Part shown: piece after piece, positions 1-9,257 of the stretch | Layout: each line of letters begins with the position of its first letter | Position numbering within the stretch: position 1 is the stretch's first letter | The notes under the pieces: generated by a model | The model's database searches: none | What the model saw: only the letters and a program-made list of their open reading frames with translations | Told to the model about the DNA's origin: nothing | Assembly: GCA_018058685.1 (NCBI GenBank) | Contig: JAGOZL010000003.1 | Location: 1-50,834 of the forward strand | Origin: Sulfurospirillum sp. | Lineage (GTDB): Bacteria > Campylobacterota > Campylobacteria > Campylobacterales > Sulfurospirillaceae | DNA: 50,834 nucleotides | Direction of reading: 5' to 3' | Translations under genes and position numbers: made by a program

Positions 1-4
1 TTTT

Positions 5-28
5 AAGAGTGGTTGATAGCTCTTTTTT
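5..28 (+). terminator. Possible weak terminator of a gene left of the window
   Basis: AAGAG (5-9) pairs with CTCTT (20-24), and the stem is followed directly by a run of T to 28. The stem is only five base pairs, so this is a weak rho-independent terminator candidate. It would end a plus-strand gene that lies outside the window. Confidence 0.35.
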
Positions 29-34
29 GGCGGT

Positions 35-65
35 TTGATATTTACATGTAAAGCTTTGTTATAAT
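35..65 (+). promoter_or_regulatory. Putative promoter of the mscS-like gene
   Basis: A TATAAT box lies at 60-65 and a TTGATA-like element at 35-40. The 19-bp spacer is slightly long. One copy of the TTACATGTAA palindrome (42-51) sits inside the spacer, one of only two intergenic copies in the window. The start codon is at 93 and an AAAGG ribosome site at 81-85. Confidence 0.5.
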
Positions 66-92
66 ACTCCAAATCATGACAAAGGCTGTGTG

Positions 93-935
93 ATGGAAAA
101 AGAGCTTCAGAGTCTTCAAAAGTTTTATAACATCGTCATTGAGTTTTTAACGACGTACAGTTTTCAGCTCATTGGAGCATTTATTATCGTGCTTTTGGGC
201 TGGTTTGCTTCGAAGTATGTGTATGCGCTTTTGATGCGTATTTTTGAGAAAAATCATTTTGATATGACACTGGCTCGCTTTTTGGCAAGTGTGGCTAAGG
301 TGTTGGTTTTAGCGGCGATGGTTGTCGTGGCATTGGGAAAAATTGGGATTTCTATCGCTCCCTTTATCGCTGCCATTGGTGCGGTTTCTTTGACGGCGGG
401 TTTAGCGCTTCAAGGCAGTGTGTCAAACTATGCCGCAGGGGTTTTGCTCATCATCAACCGTCCTTTTAAAGTGGGCGATACACTCTCCGTCGCAGGAGTG
501 TATGGCGTGGTAGAGGAGATAAAACTTGCCTACACCGCCTTACGAAATGAAGACGAAGAACTTATCACCGTGCCTAACAAACAGATGATAGGCGATATAT
601 TGGTCAACTCATTTGAGTTTCGTGTCGTTGAGGCGGTCATTGGTGTGGCGTATGAGGGAAATCCTCAAAAGGCGATTGAGATTATCAAAGGGGTTCTTGA
701 CTCGTTTGATGAGGTTTCAAAAGAGCACAAGCCCGTGGTTGGCATCGCGAAGTTTGGCGATAGCGCTATTGAGCTAGGGCTTCGTTACTGGGTACCCACA
801 AAAAGTTTTTTTAAGAGCCAATACGAAGTTAATCTTGCCATTTATACTGCTTTACATGTAAATGGTATTACAATTCCATTTCCGCAAAGAGAAGTTCGCA
901 TTTTAGGAGAGAAGTTTGATTCCAAAGAAGTATGA
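93..935 (+). CDS. MscS-family small-conductance mechanosensitive channel
   Basis: This is a 280-residue inner-membrane protein of the MscS family, which releases solutes when membrane tension rises under hypo-osmotic shock. Three N-terminal membrane helices are visible (about residues 23-45, 63-85 and 88-125). The third ends in the Gly/Ala-rich pore helix with GLALQGSVSNYAAG and continues into the family motif RPFKVGD. A cytoplasmic beta and alpha/beta domain follows. I chose ATG 93 rather than GTG 90 because AAAGG at 81-85 gives better spacing. The 3' end overlaps the next gene by 20 bp. A TTACATGTAA copy at 852 encodes Leu-His-Val near the C-terminus. The length is normal for the short MscS class, close to the roughly 286 residues of E. 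coli MscS. Confidence 0.93.
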   Translation: MEKELQSLQKFYNIVIEFLTTYSFQLIGAFIIVLLGWFASKYVYALLMRIFEKNHFDMTLARFLASVAKVLVLAAMVVVALGKIGISIAPFIAAIGAVSLTAGLALQGSVSNYAAGVLLIINRPFKVGDTLSVAGVYGVVEEIKLAYTALRNEDEELITVPNKQMIGDILVNSFEFRVVEAVIGVAYEGNPQKAIEIIKGVLDSFDEVSKEHKPVVGIAKFGDSAIELGLRYWVPTKSFFKSQYEVNLAIYTALHVNGITIPFPQREVRILGEKFDSKEV

Positions 936-1143
936 GTTTGTGACATTTGCTTTTTTTATGTCACTGTTTATGAGTTTTTTAATGTCGTTTGTGATTACGT
1001 TTATTAACGTTGGGTTGGTGGACAATTTTATTATTTTATGGCTTCAAGCCTTTTGGAGAGCCTTTATCGTAGCATTTCCTGCGGTGATGACCGTTGTGCC
1101 TTTGGTGCGAAAGCTCGTTAAAAAGTTGGTTAAGCAAGGATAA
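916..1143 (+). CDS. DUF2798 small membrane protein
   Basis: This is a 75-residue protein with two hydrophobic helices (about residues 8-32 and 40-65) and a basic C-terminus ending in several Lys residues. The pattern matches the DUF2798 family of two-helix inner-membrane proteins, whose function is unknown. Translation must start at TTG 916, because no in-frame ATG precedes the first helix. AGGAG at 905-909 is well placed for it. The gene overlaps the MscS gene by 20 bp, which suggests translational coupling, and overlaps the end of the convergent DUF155 gene by 14 bp. Confidence 0.7.
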   Translation: MIPKKYEFVTFAFFMSLFMSFLMSFVITFINVGLVDNFIILWLQAFWRAFIVAFPAVMTVVPLVRKLVKKLVKQG

Positions 1144-1918
1144 ATTCAAGCAACATAATCCCAATAGCGATGGCAATAAAGATGATAACCACCCAATCAA
1201 GCACTTCGCTGTGTTTATGGTTAGACAGATCTAGCACCATGTCGATATCATCTTTAAGCCCTCTTAGTTTGTATTCGACAATCTCATAGCGATCTTTAAG
1301 CTCTAGCATGGATGAGAGTTCATTGTAGAGATTTTCCGCTTCTTCATTTTCCCATAAAATATTGGGTTTATCAAGCAAAAAAAGTTCAGTCACCATGTCG
1401 TATTGGATGAGGGTCAGCTCACTGGCAAAGCGTGTAAGGTGCGCTCGTTTTAAGGGCGAATAGCTACTGCTTAGTTCAATCAACTGTTTGCTTTGTTCAA
1501 AATAGATTTCTAACGCTTTTTCATGCTTCTCAAGCCCCACACTTTGAGAAACAACAAGGGCGATAATAAGAAGGAACAGAGGTGAGGGGATTTTGAGTAA
1601 AATGTAGTCATTGTTGATTTTACATGTAACGCTCAAATTAGCGTCAATACGAATAGGATAATCTTGATAAAGATAAAACTCTTCATAGCGATGCGCATGT
1701 TTAAGAGGCAGTTTATGCAAGGCTTCGAGAATAGCTTCACGGGAATAGTTGATAAAAGTGATGACATTAAACTGCGTAAAAACGATGTAACGCTCTTGCT
1801 CGTGTGCAAAAAATGCTTTTTCAATCCCCTTTTGTAAAGAACAGCCTAAAGATGTTTCTATCGTTTGACGGGTAAAAAGTTTAGGCAGTGCGATGGAGAT
1901 AAGATTTAGCTGAAGCAT
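1130..1918 (-). CDS. RMD1/DUF155 family membrane protein (copy 2 of 2)
   Basis: This 262-residue protein is of the RMD1/YagE (DUF155) type. It has a soluble alpha/beta N-terminal part, the conserved segment SQSVGLEKHE near the middle, the segment LFLLDKPNILW, and one C-terminal membrane helix preceded by an amphipathic region with NHKHSEVLDW. Its upstream neighbour (1930-2721) is a clear paralogue with the same motifs in the same order. Yeast members act in mitochondria and the bacterial role is unclear. It is the last gene of the minus-strand RND operon, 11 bp after its paralogue. A TTACATGTAA copy at 1620 is read in the Thr-Cys frame. The family call is from memory of the motifs. Confidence 0.72.
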   Translation of the reverse strand: MLQLNLISIALPKLFTRQTIETSLGCSLQKGIEKAFFAHEQERYIVFTQFNVITFINYSREAILEALHKLPLKHAHRYEEFYLYQDYPIRIDANLSVTCKINNDYILLKIPSPLFLLIIALVVSQSVGLEKHEKALEIYFEQSKQLIELSSSYSPLKRAHLTRFASELTLIQYDMVTELFLLDKPNILWENEEAENLYNELSSMLELKDRYEIVEYKLRGLKDDIDMVLDLSNHKHSEVLDWVVIIFIAIAIGIMLLEFILA

Positions 1919-1929
1919 GGCTCACACTC

Positions 1930-2721
1930 CTAATGTTTAAAAAACTCTACCGCCATCACGACGATTTCAATACCGATAAGAATGATAATAATCCACTCTA
2001 AAAATTCACTGTGCTTGTGATTGATAAGGTTGAGCACTCGAGCGATATCATCTTTGAGGTTACTGAGTTTAAACGCAACAATCTCAAAACGATCTTTAAG
2101 CTCTAAAATAGAAGCAAGGCGGTTGTAGAGATCTTCTGCCTCAGCGTTGTCCCATAAAATATTGGGTTTGTCGAGTAAAAAAAGATCGGTTAGCATCGCA
2201 TGGCGTATGAAGGTTAGCTCCTTCGCAAATTGCGCTAATTTAGAACGCTTGATGAGCGAGTGTCCCTTCGTCATATCCAAGAGTCGACGGCTCCTCGCAA
2301 AGTGCTTTTCTAAATCTTGTTCATGTTTTTCAAGCCCCACACTTTGTGAAATCACCAAAGCGATAATAATCAAAGAGAGGGGAGATGCCTCTTTTAAGGT
2401 AATGGACTCATTGGTAACGTGGCAAGCCTTAGATAATGAAGCATCGATGTAGATAGGATAGTCTTGGTAAAGTGTTGTGTGTTCATACCGATGTGCTTCA
2501 GGAACATCAAGCTTCTTAAGGGCTTCTAGCATTGCTTCTTTGTCCCAATTGATAAAGGTGAGGACATTAAAAGGGGTATAGATAAGGTACGTTCCTCGGT
2601 ACTCGGTATAAAAGGCTTTTTCGATTCCTTTTTTAAACGAACACTCAAGTCGTATCTCTATTTCATGGCGTGGAAGCAACGACGGAAGGGAAATAGAGAC
2701 CAGCGAAATGAGTCTAGACAT
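1930..2721 (-). CDS. RMD1/DUF155 family membrane protein (copy 1 of 2)
   Basis: This 263-residue paralogue of the next gene downstream also carries SQSVGLEKHE, LFLLDKPNILW and NHKHSEFLEW, followed by a C-terminal membrane helix. The ATG at 2721 shares a base with the TGA stop of the RND pump gene (TGATG arrangement), so the gene is probably translationally coupled to the pump. An in-frame TTG one codon earlier is less likely. The family's biochemical function in bacteria is unknown to me. The coupling suggests a role linked to the efflux system or to membrane stress, but that is inference only. Confidence 0.73.
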   Translation of the reverse strand: MSRLISLVSISLPSLLPRHEIEIRLECSFKKGIEKAFYTEYRGTYLIYTPFNVLTFINWDKEAMLEALKKLDVPEAHRYEHTTLYQDYPIYIDASLSKACHVTNESITLKEASPLSLIIIALVISQSVGLEKHEQDLEKHFARSRRLLDMTKGHSLIKRSKLAQFAKELTFIRHAMLTDLFLLDKPNILWDNAEAEDLYNRLASILELKDRFEIVAFKLSNLKDDIARVLNLINHKHSEFLEWIIIILIGIEIVVMAVEFFKH

Positions 2722-5700
2722 CAATCAGCCTTTTGAAAAAGAGACTTTACATCTTCAAGCATAAGATACATAGCAGGCACAAAAATCAATGAAATAACCG
2801 TTGAAAAAAGTATACCATAACCCAAAGAGATTGCCATTGGGATCATAAATTTCGCTTGGATAGAGGTCTCATAAATCATAGGCGCTAAACCGCCAAACGT
2901 AGTAGCCGTGGTTAAAAAGATAGGACGAAAACGTCTGGTTGCCGCTAAAACAATTGCTTCATAAGGCTTATGCCCCTCTTTTCGCATTTGATTGGCGTAA
3001 TCGACCATCACGAGCGTATCATTCACCACCACACCACACAAGGCGACAATGCCCATGATGCTTATCATGCTAAGGCTATAGCCTAAGAGTAAATGCCCCA
3101 AAAATGCACCCACAATACCAAAAGGAATAGCTAACATAATAATGAGCGGTTGGGTATAACTCGCAAAGGGAATGGCAAGCATGATATACAAAATCGCAAG
3201 CACAAGGATAAAACTTGTCATCAAGCTTTGACCACTCTCTTTAGCTTCGGCTTGCCTGCCTTGGTAGGAGATTTCAAGTTCAGGATATTTTTGCTGAAGC
3301 AAAGGGATAAAGTCTGTATCAAGGGAGGCGATGATTTGAGGCGTGTTGCGCTCAGGTTCGACATTTGCAGTAACATTTATCACCCGTTTTCCGTCTCGTC
3401 TAAAAATCTTCGTGTAAGCATTTCCCTCGATACTACGCGCCACGTCACCCAGACGAACAAAGCCGCCAGAAGGTGTTTTGATGGTGATTTCATCAATGGC
3501 TTGAAGGCTACTGCGCTCATGCTCACTTTGTCTGACCATGATTTTGACTTCGTTACGCCCTTGTTGCTCACGGATGGACTCTTTTCCATAGGTACTGTAG
3601 CGGACTTGACGCGCGATTTCATACGCACTTAAGCCCAACTTTTGACCCAAAGGAAGCAGTTCAAAATCAATTTGGCGTTTTCCCGTTGCAATGCCATTGT
3701 CAATATCTTTCGCAATGGAAAATGTTTTTAGATGTTCCGCTAACTCATTGGCAGCACTTTCAAGCAGGTGAATATCTCGATGGCTTAACTCTACGGTTAA
3801 AGCAGAGCGCCCACCTCCTGGTCCTCCAATATCCTTTTTAAGAACCAAAGAGTCAACGCCAGAGAGTATACCGATGTTTTTACGCCATCGTTCATTAAAC
3901 TCACCGGTAGAGATGGCGCGTTGTTGCTCATCGATAAGGTAAAATGTCACTTGGATGGAGTTTTCATTGATTTGGCTTTTGTAGCCTTGATTGAGGTTGG
4001 GTTCATTGACATCTTCGATGGTTTTTAATCCTGCGAGAATAAGCTTTTGATTGATGGCTTCTATCGTCGTACGAGGAGCTCCGATAGGAACGCTTACATA
4101 TGCGACGGCACGGTTGGACTCGACACGTGGCATCATCTCAAAGCCAAGTCGCCCGCTTTTAGCATAAGCTAAAACAATAACCAATAAAACAATACCGATG
4201 GTAATCGTGGTGTAGCGATTGTTGATACAAAATTTTAAAAAAGGTTGATAGACATTTTCAACCCAACGATTAAACGCCATCGCCATCTTTTGTTGGTTTA
4301 CATGTAAAAAGTGAACCACGCCTGTTTGCGAGACTTTTTCTTTAAAGGCAAGATGCGCTGGTAAAATAACGATAGACTCTAACCACGATATTGCAAAAAC
4401 CGTTGAAACAACGATGGGAATCGCATAAAATATTTTACCCAGCGTTCCTGGTAAAAACATCAAAGGGATAAAGGCAACAATATTGGTAATAATACTAAAA
4501 GTGACAGGCAGTGCGATATCTTTGGTTCCTTGAATCGCCGCGTCAATGTAGTTCATACCCCGTTGTTTGTATTCGTAAATATTCTCACCCACAATAATCG
4601 CATCGTCCACGACGATACCAAGAGCGATGATAAAGGCAAACATGGAGATCATATTGATCGAGATACCAAAATACTCTAAGAAAAGCAGTGAGCCTAAAAA
4701 TGACGTTGGAATACCAAGCGCCACCCAAAAAGCAAGTTTAAATTCTAAGAAAATCGTCAAGATAACCAAAACAAGCAAAAGCCCAACAGCACCATTTTTC
4801 AATAACAGTTCAAGCCTCGCATCGTACGTTTTAGAGTTATCATCGTTAATTACAATAGTGTAAGGGGTTGGAAGCTCTTTTTTTAACACTTCGACAACAT
4901 CCATCGTTGCTTTCGAGACACTTTTGGGTGTTTCTGCGCCTAAGCGGTACACTTCGATTTCGATGGCGGGTTTGTTATTGTAGGTGTAAGCGGTGTTGTC
5001 ATCGTAAAATGTGTTGGCAAGGGTGGCAATTTCGCCTAAAGTGACACTTACGCCTGTATTGCTGGTAAGAATTGGAAGTTTGGAAAATTCTTGTGCGTTG
5101 ATTTTACGTGTTTTAACACGTAGTAAAATTTCTCCAGAAGTGGTTTTAATACTGCCACCAGAGAGTTCTACGGACTCTTTTGCGATGATGTCTGAGACAT
5201 TTTGAATCGATAAACCATACTTTTGCATGGCAAGTTTATCAAGCGTGATTTCAACCTCATGGGTTTTAACGCCAACAAGTTCCACTTGGCTGATGTTTGA
5301 ACTTTGTAAAAGTCTATCGCGTGTTTTTTCAGCAAATTCTCTTAAAACATGAGGGTCATTATCGCCAGTAATCGCTAGTGAGACCACGCGACGTTTACGT
5401 GAACTCATCGAGATAATAGGTTTTTCAGCATCTTCAGGAAATGTTGAGATACTATCGACTGCTTGTTGGATATCTTGGTAGGTTTTGGTTTTATTCCCTT
5501 TTTCTAAAAGCTCGGCAATAATGCTCGCACTGTTCTCTTTTGCTGTAGCGGTGACTTCCTTTACCCCTTCAATGCTACGGATTTTTTCTTCAATGGCTAA
5601 AACGATGCCTTGTTCCACCTCTTCAGGACTCGCTCCTGGATAGGCAACAGAAATCGTGACCATGTCCAAATCAAACTCAGGAAATACCTCTTTTTTGATG

Positions 5701-5816
5701 AAAAGACTCATATACACGCCACCTAGCAGAAAGATGAGCATAATGATATTTGCGGTAACTTTGTTTTTAACCAACCATCCGATGATAGAATCAGGCTCTT
5801 TTTGACTTAGCATCAT
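2721..5816 (-). CDS. RND-family efflux pump, inner-membrane transporter
   Basis: This is a 1031-residue AcrB/HAE1-type proton-driven exporter, full length for the family. It has an N-terminal membrane helix (about 17-38), a large periplasmic loop with SVAYPGASPEEVEQ, a block of membrane helices around 340-480, a second periplasmic loop, and a final helix block from about 860. The charged TM4 motif with paired Asp is present (GIVVDDAIIVGENIYEY). The equivalent segment in the second half reads VVVNDTLVMVDYAN. It overlaps the fusion-protein stop (ATGATG/TGA at 5813-5816) and is followed by the DUF155 pair. The substrate cannot be read from sequence; drugs, bile-like compounds or solvents are all possible. 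Confidence 0.92.
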   Translation of the reverse strand: MMLSQKEPDSIIGWLVKNKVTANIIMLIFLLGGVYMSLFIKKEVFPEFDLDMVTISVAYPGASPEEVEQGIVLAIEEKIRSIEGVKEVTATAKENSASIIAELLEKGNKTKTYQDIQQAVDSISTFPEDAEKPIISMSSRKRRVVSLAITGDNDPHVLREFAEKTRDRLLQSSNISQVELVGVKTHEVEITLDKLAMQKYGLSIQNVSDIIAKESVELSGGSIKTTSGEILLRVKTRKINAQEFSKLPILTSNTGVSVTLGEIATLANTFYDDNTAYTYNNKPAIEIEVYRLGAETPKSVSKATMDVVEVLKKELPTPYTIVINDDNSKTYDARLELLLKNGAVGLLLVLVILTIFLEFKLAFWVALGIPTSFLGSLLFLEYFGISINMISMFAFIIALGIVVDDAIIVGENIYEYKQRGMNYIDAAIQGTKDIALPVTFSIITNIVAFIPLMFLPGTLGKIFYAIPIVVSTVFAISWLESIVILPAHLAFKEKVSQTGVVHFLHVNQQKMAMAFNRWVENVYQPFLKFCINNRYTTITIGIVLLVIVLAYAKSGRLGFEMMPRVESNRAVAYVSVPIGAPRTTIEAINQKLILAGLKTIEDVNEPNLNQGYKSQINENSIQVTFYLIDEQQRAISTGEFNERWRKNIGILSGVDSLVLKKDIGGPGGGRSALTVELSHRDIHLLESAANELAEHLKTFSIAKDIDNGIATGKRQIDFELLPLGQKLGLSAYEIARQVRYSTYGKESIREQQGRNEVKIMVRQSEHERSSLQAIDEITIKTPSGGFVRLGDVARSIEGNAYTKIFRRDGKRVINVTANVEPERNTPQIIASLDTDFIPLLQQKYPELEISYQGRQAEAKESGQSLMTSFILVLAILYIMLAIPFASYTQPLIIMLAIPFGIVGAFLGHLLLGYSLSMISIMGIVALCGVVVNDTLVMVDYANQMRKEGHKPYEAIVLAATRRFRPIFLTTATTFGGLAPMIYETSIQAKFMIPMAISLGYGILFSTVISLIFVPAMYLMLEDVKSLFQKAD

Positions 5817-7003
5817 TCGCCTTTTTTCGCTTTTTTCATGGCAGCAACGTCAATGACATCCATACCCTCAACCGCAGTGGTTAAGTAAGTCGTGATGATT
5901 TTATCCTCAGGACTAATCCCTTTTGCGAGTAGAACACTTTTCTCGTCTTTGGCGATGACTTCTACGGGTTTGATGGTCAGTTTATTCTCTTTGCTCATGA
6001 CCCAAACGGTGTTATTGGCGCGTAAAAATTGCGTGGGGATCACTAAGGCATTCTCATACTGTTTGGCATGGATTTCTACGTTGAGGGTATCGCCTAAGAG
6101 AAGTGTTTGATGTGGAGAATTTTCTTTTTTTTGCAATCTCAAAGGGTCTAAAATCTCAATAATGACTCTAGCTTGTTTTGTTGTTGCATCTAATTCAGGT
6201 AAAAGTTTGATGATTCGTGCATTAAAATCTAAGGTTTTTTTGGAGTTAGAAAGCGTTACATGTAAAGATGAAAGCTCTTTATTTGAGAGTGTGTCTAAAA
6301 ACGAGAGGTACGCTGTTGGAATGCTTGCATAGAGCCAAAAACTGTTTATTGCAACGATTTCAGCCACACTGCTTTGAGAGGTGATAAAACTACCAAGTTC
6401 GGCTGATTTTTTGGTGATAATACCATCATAAGGAGCGCTAATAGCACTCTCTTTTAGGTTGTTTTTTGCATTGAGCAAGGAAGCTTCAAGATGTGCGATG
6501 TTCGCTTTAACTTGTGCGAGTTGTGGCTCACGTAGTATGAGTGAGCGATTGAGTCCTGTGGGATTGAGTCCTGAAAGTTCAAGTTCTTTGAGTGCTGAGG
6601 CTTGTTGTCCAAGTTCTATTTGCTCGCTGGCTTTGGCAGAGTCTAGTTGAGCCTTGGTTTGGGCGAGAGCGAACTCATAGTCATTTTTATCGACTTGGGC
6701 TAGAATTTCGCCTTTTTTAACGATACCACCAGGAATAAATGAAGGGCTTGTTTGGATGATTTTCCCAGAAACTTTAGCGCTAAGCGTGGTTTTAGAAGAG
6801 GCTTCGACCGTGCCTATGGAAGAGATGATGACATCGTGAGAGGTTGGCTTTATCGTTGTGGTCTCTACCATCACTCCGCTAGCGGCTGGTTTTTGCATTT
6901 GGGCTTTGGGTGCACTAAATAAAAGGTATTTGATGCCAATCCCTCCTAAGACAATCACAAGTGCTGAGACAGCGATATTGAGTAAAATTTTTTTAGTTAT
7001 CAT
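5813..7003 (-). CDS. RND efflux membrane fusion protein (periplasmic adaptor)
   Basis: This 396-residue HlyD/AcrA-type adaptor bridges the inner-membrane pump and the outer-membrane channel. It has an N-terminal membrane anchor (about residues 8-28), a biotinyl-lipoyl half motif (GTVEASSKTTLSAKVSGKI), a coiled-coil hairpin rich in Ala, Leu and Gln, then beta-barrel and membrane-proximal domains. I place the start at ATG 7001-7003 because GGAG lies five bases upstream. A longer frame to 7048 exists but has no such site. It overlaps the end of the outer-membrane gene by 11 bp. TTACATGTAA at 6256 encodes Leu-His-Val in the adaptor. Confidence 0.9.
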   Translation of the reverse strand: MITKKILLNIAVSALVIVLGGIGIKYLLFSAPKAQMQKPAASGVMVETTTIKPTSHDVIISSIGTVEASSKTTLSAKVSGKIIQTSPSFIPGGIVKKGEILAQVDKNDYEFALAQTKAQLDSAKASEQIELGQQASALKELELSGLNPTGLNRSLILREPQLAQVKANIAHLEASLLNAKNNLKESAISAPYDGIITKKSAELGSFITSQSSVAEIVAINSFWLYASIPTAYLSFLDTLSNKELSSLHVTLSNSKKTLDFNARIIKLLPELDATTKQARVIIEILDPLRLQKKENSPHQTLLLGDTLNVEIHAKQYENALVIPTQFLRANNTVWVMSKENKLTIKPVEVIAKDEKSVLLAKGISPEDKIITTYLTTAVEGMDVIDVAAMKKAKKGE

Positions 7004-8372
7004 AATTTCTCCATTCTTTTTCAATGTCATGTTGGATAAAGCCACCACCTAAAGCACGGTGCAAGGCGATGCGGTATTTGATGTGTTCAAGGTGTTTGGA
7101 AAGCGCTGTTTGTTGTAACTCTTGTAAACTTTGTTGCGCGTTTAAAACACTTAAATACTCCACAACGCCAAAGAGGTATTTTTCACTTTGACGCTCTAAG
7201 ATAGCGTTTGCAAGCGTTGTGCGATGGCTTAATTGGCGCATATAAACCTCAAGATTTTTTTCACGCTCCAATGCCTCATTGACATCGTAAAAAGCTTGTA
7301 GCATGGTTTGTTTATAGCTAAGTGATCGCTCTTTTGAAAGCGCATGGGCTTGAATGACGAGGGCCTCTTTTGAACCGCCATCAAAGAGCGTACCACTAAG
7401 ACTTGCAACGGCTGAGCCTAAAATAGTATCAAGGAGGTCTGAGAACTGCGCTACGGTTTTTGTACTGCTAAGAGAGAGCGAAACGTTGAGGCTTGGGTAT
7501 TGGTTTTTAATGGCTTCGGCTAAAGAGGCGTTGGAAGCTAGAAGGTTATAATAAGCTTGTTTTACATCAGGACGACCCAGCAGTCTTATCGCAGGAATAC
7601 CCACTTCAGGTTGAGGTGGGAGTGTGATAAGCTTTGCGTGTGATTCAAGAGGAAGAGGACTGAGTACTGAGCGACCCAACAGAAGGTTGATGGAGCGTTT
7701 TTGTGCCTCAATATCGCCTTGAAGTGTTGTTTGTTGAGTTTTTAAAGAGGCGATGTACTGTTCTTGTTGCCACACATCGGTGATGGAGTTCTTTCCGCTT
7801 TGGTGTTTGAGCTTTGCGATGCTAAGAATTTTGCGCGCAACGTTTAATTGTTCTTCTAAAAGGGACAAACTTTGTTTTTTATACCCAAGAGTGTACCACG
7901 CATTTGCTAGTTCAGCCACAAGAGAAATGCTACTAACATGTAAGGCTTCAAAAGAGGCTAAAAAAGAGGCTTCTGCGGCGTTTAACGCGTCATTTTTCTT
8001 ACCAAAAATATCGATTTCATACGAAGCACTGAGGGTTGCTGTGTAGCTGTCTTGATACGATTCGACACCTTTGAGCTCTTCTTGAACACTGGCTCCCATG
8101 CTAGCTGCTAAGGAAGGACCTTTGAGTGCTTGTTTATTATGAACTGTCGCGTAGGCTTGCAAGATGCGCTCTTTAGCGGCTTTTAAGCTTAAACTCTCTC
8201 TTAAAGCATCAGACACAAGGAGGTCAAAGTGCTTATCACCTAACTCCATCCACCACGTATCGGTTTGCATAGTTTGAGTTGGGGGCGTGGGAAGAGGAGG
8301 CGGTGTGGGAGCAATACACCCACTTAATAAAAAAACTAAGCCCAAAGAGGCTAGTTGACAGGCGTGTTTCAT
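6993..8372 (-). CDS. TolC/NodT-type outer-membrane efflux lipoprotein
   Basis: This 459-residue protein is the outer-membrane exit duct of the tripartite pump and the first gene of the operon. A lipoprotein signal is visible: positive start, hydrophobic stretch and lipobox LLSGC with Cys19, followed by a Pro-rich linker. Two repeats of long helical and beta segments typical of the NodT/OprM class follow (for example AELANAWYTLGYKK and RPDVKQAYYNLLA). A near-match of the palindrome (TAACATGTAA, 7934) encodes Leu-His-Val-Ser. A likely promoter sits 28-33 bp upstream. Confidence 0.92.
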   Translation of the reverse strand: MKHACQLASLGLVFLLSGCIAPTPPPLPTPPTQTMQTDTWWMELGDKHFDLLVSDALRESLSLKAAKERILQAYATVHNKQALKGPSLAASMGASVQEELKGVESYQDSYTATLSASYEIDIFGKKNDALNAAEASFLASFEALHVSSISLVAELANAWYTLGYKKQSLSLLEEQLNVARKILSIAKLKHQSGKNSITDVWQQEQYIASLKTQQTTLQGDIEAQKRSINLLLGRSVLSPLPLESHAKLITLPPQPEVGIPAIRLLGRPDVKQAYYNLLASNASLAEAIKNQYPSLNVSLSLSSTKTVAQFSDLLDTILGSAVASLSGTLFDGGSKEALVIQAHALSKERSLSYKQTMLQAFYDVNEALEREKNLEVYMRQLSHRTTLANAILERQSEKYLFGVVEYLSVLNAQQSLQELQQTALSKHLEHIKYRIALHRALGGGFIQHDIEKEWRNYDN

Positions 8373-8399
8373 TCAAACTCCATGATAAATAGTAGGAAA

Positions 8400-8449
8400 A
8401 TTATACCTTGAAGCATATTAACAAATTGTAACGATGAATCAGCTATAAT
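8400..8449. promoter_or_regulatory. Divergent promoters for the efflux operon and proC
   Basis: Two TATAAT boxes face away from each other in the 99-bp gap. One is on the minus strand at 8405-8400, for the efflux operon starting at 8372. The other is on the plus strand at 8444-8449, for proC starting at 8472. Neither has a strong -35 element, which is usual for sigma-70 promoters in Campylobacterota. Confidence 0.55.
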
Positions 8450-8471
8450 TTTTCAAAAACGAGGAGAGATG

Positions 8472-9218
8472 ATGAAACTACTCTTAATAGGTGCTGGAAA
8501 TATGGGTGGAGCGATGCTTCAAGGCTTACATGTAAAAGACATTACCGTTGTTGAACGCGAAAACAGTAGAGCACATACCTTAAAAGAGCAGTATCCATCA
8601 CTTAAAATTGTTCAAGACATTCCTTCGTTGGAAGGGTATGTTGTTATCTTAGCGATTAAGCCACAAGCCTTTGGTGGACTTCAAACCCAAGGGGTTGCAG
8701 AAGCGGTTATCTCTATTATGGCAGGAGTAAAGCTAGAAACACTTAGAAGCGGTATTAAGGCAAAGCAGTATATCCGTTCCATGCCAAACATGGCGGCATT
8801 GGTGTGCAAATCAGCAACCTCTTTATGTGGTGATGCTTCGTTTAAAGAGAGCGCCATTGAGATTTTAAGTACTATTGGAAGGTGTTTTTGGGTAGAGAGT
8901 GAAAAAGAGCTTGATATCGCTATGGGTTTAACAGGGTGCGCGCCTGCGTGGATGGCTCTTGTTGCAGAAGCACTAAGTGATGGCGCTGTCAATTTGGGAA
9001 TGAAGCGAGAGCTGACCTATCCTATGATTGCGGCATTGCTTGAAGGCATGGGTGAAGTGTTGAAAAATGAACATCCTTCACTTTTAAAAGATAAAGTGAT
9101 GTCCCCTGCTGGAACAACAGTAGCAGGATATGCCAAATTGGAAGAAGGTGGCGTGCGAGATAGTTTTATCAAAGCAATGGAAGCTTCGTATGAGAGGGCA
9201 AAAAGTTTAGGAAAATAA
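8472..9218 (+). CDS. proC: Pyrroline-5-carboxylate reductase
   Basis: This 248-residue cytoplasmic enzyme catalyses the last step of proline synthesis, the NAD(P)H-dependent reduction of pyrroline-5-carboxylate. The N-terminal Rossmann motif is GAGNMGGAML. The C-terminal dimerisation and active-site segment carries the family signature with SPAGTTVAGYAKLEEGGVR. ATG 8472 is preferred over ATG 8469 because GGAG at 8463-8466 leaves five bases before it. TTACATGTAA at 8526 encodes Leu-His-Val after the glycine loop. The gene is monocistronic, with a hairpin just after the stop. Confidence 0.94.
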   Translation: MKLLLIGAGNMGGAMLQGLHVKDITVVERENSRAHTLKEQYPSLKIVQDIPSLEGYVVILAIKPQAFGGLQTQGVAEAVISIMAGVKLETLRSGIKAKQYIRSMPNMAALVCKSATSLCGDASFKESAIEILSTIGRCFWVESEKELDIAMGLTGCAPAWMALVAEALSDGAVNLGMKRELTYPMIAALLEGMGEVLKNEHPSLLKDKVMSPAGTTVAGYAKLEEGGVRDSFIKAMEASYERAKSLGK

Positions 9219-9224
9219 AGTAAG

Positions 9225-9246
9225 AGCGACTCTTTAAAGAGTCGCT
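9225..9246. terminator. Convergent hairpin between proC and the carboxypeptidase gene
   Basis: The 22 bp form a perfect inverted repeat: AGCGACTCTTT at 9225-9235 and its complement at 9236-9246. It lies between two convergent genes. No long T tract follows on either strand, so it may act as a structural 3' end or a weak bidirectional terminator. Confidence 0.6.
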
Positions 9247-9257
9247 TCGTAAAAGGC

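Noticed and set aside
3150-3632. Plus-strand ORF of 160 codons inside the RND pump gene
   Set aside because: It lies wholly within the RND coding sequence, has no domain pattern, no promoter and no ribosome site. It is an antisense shadow.
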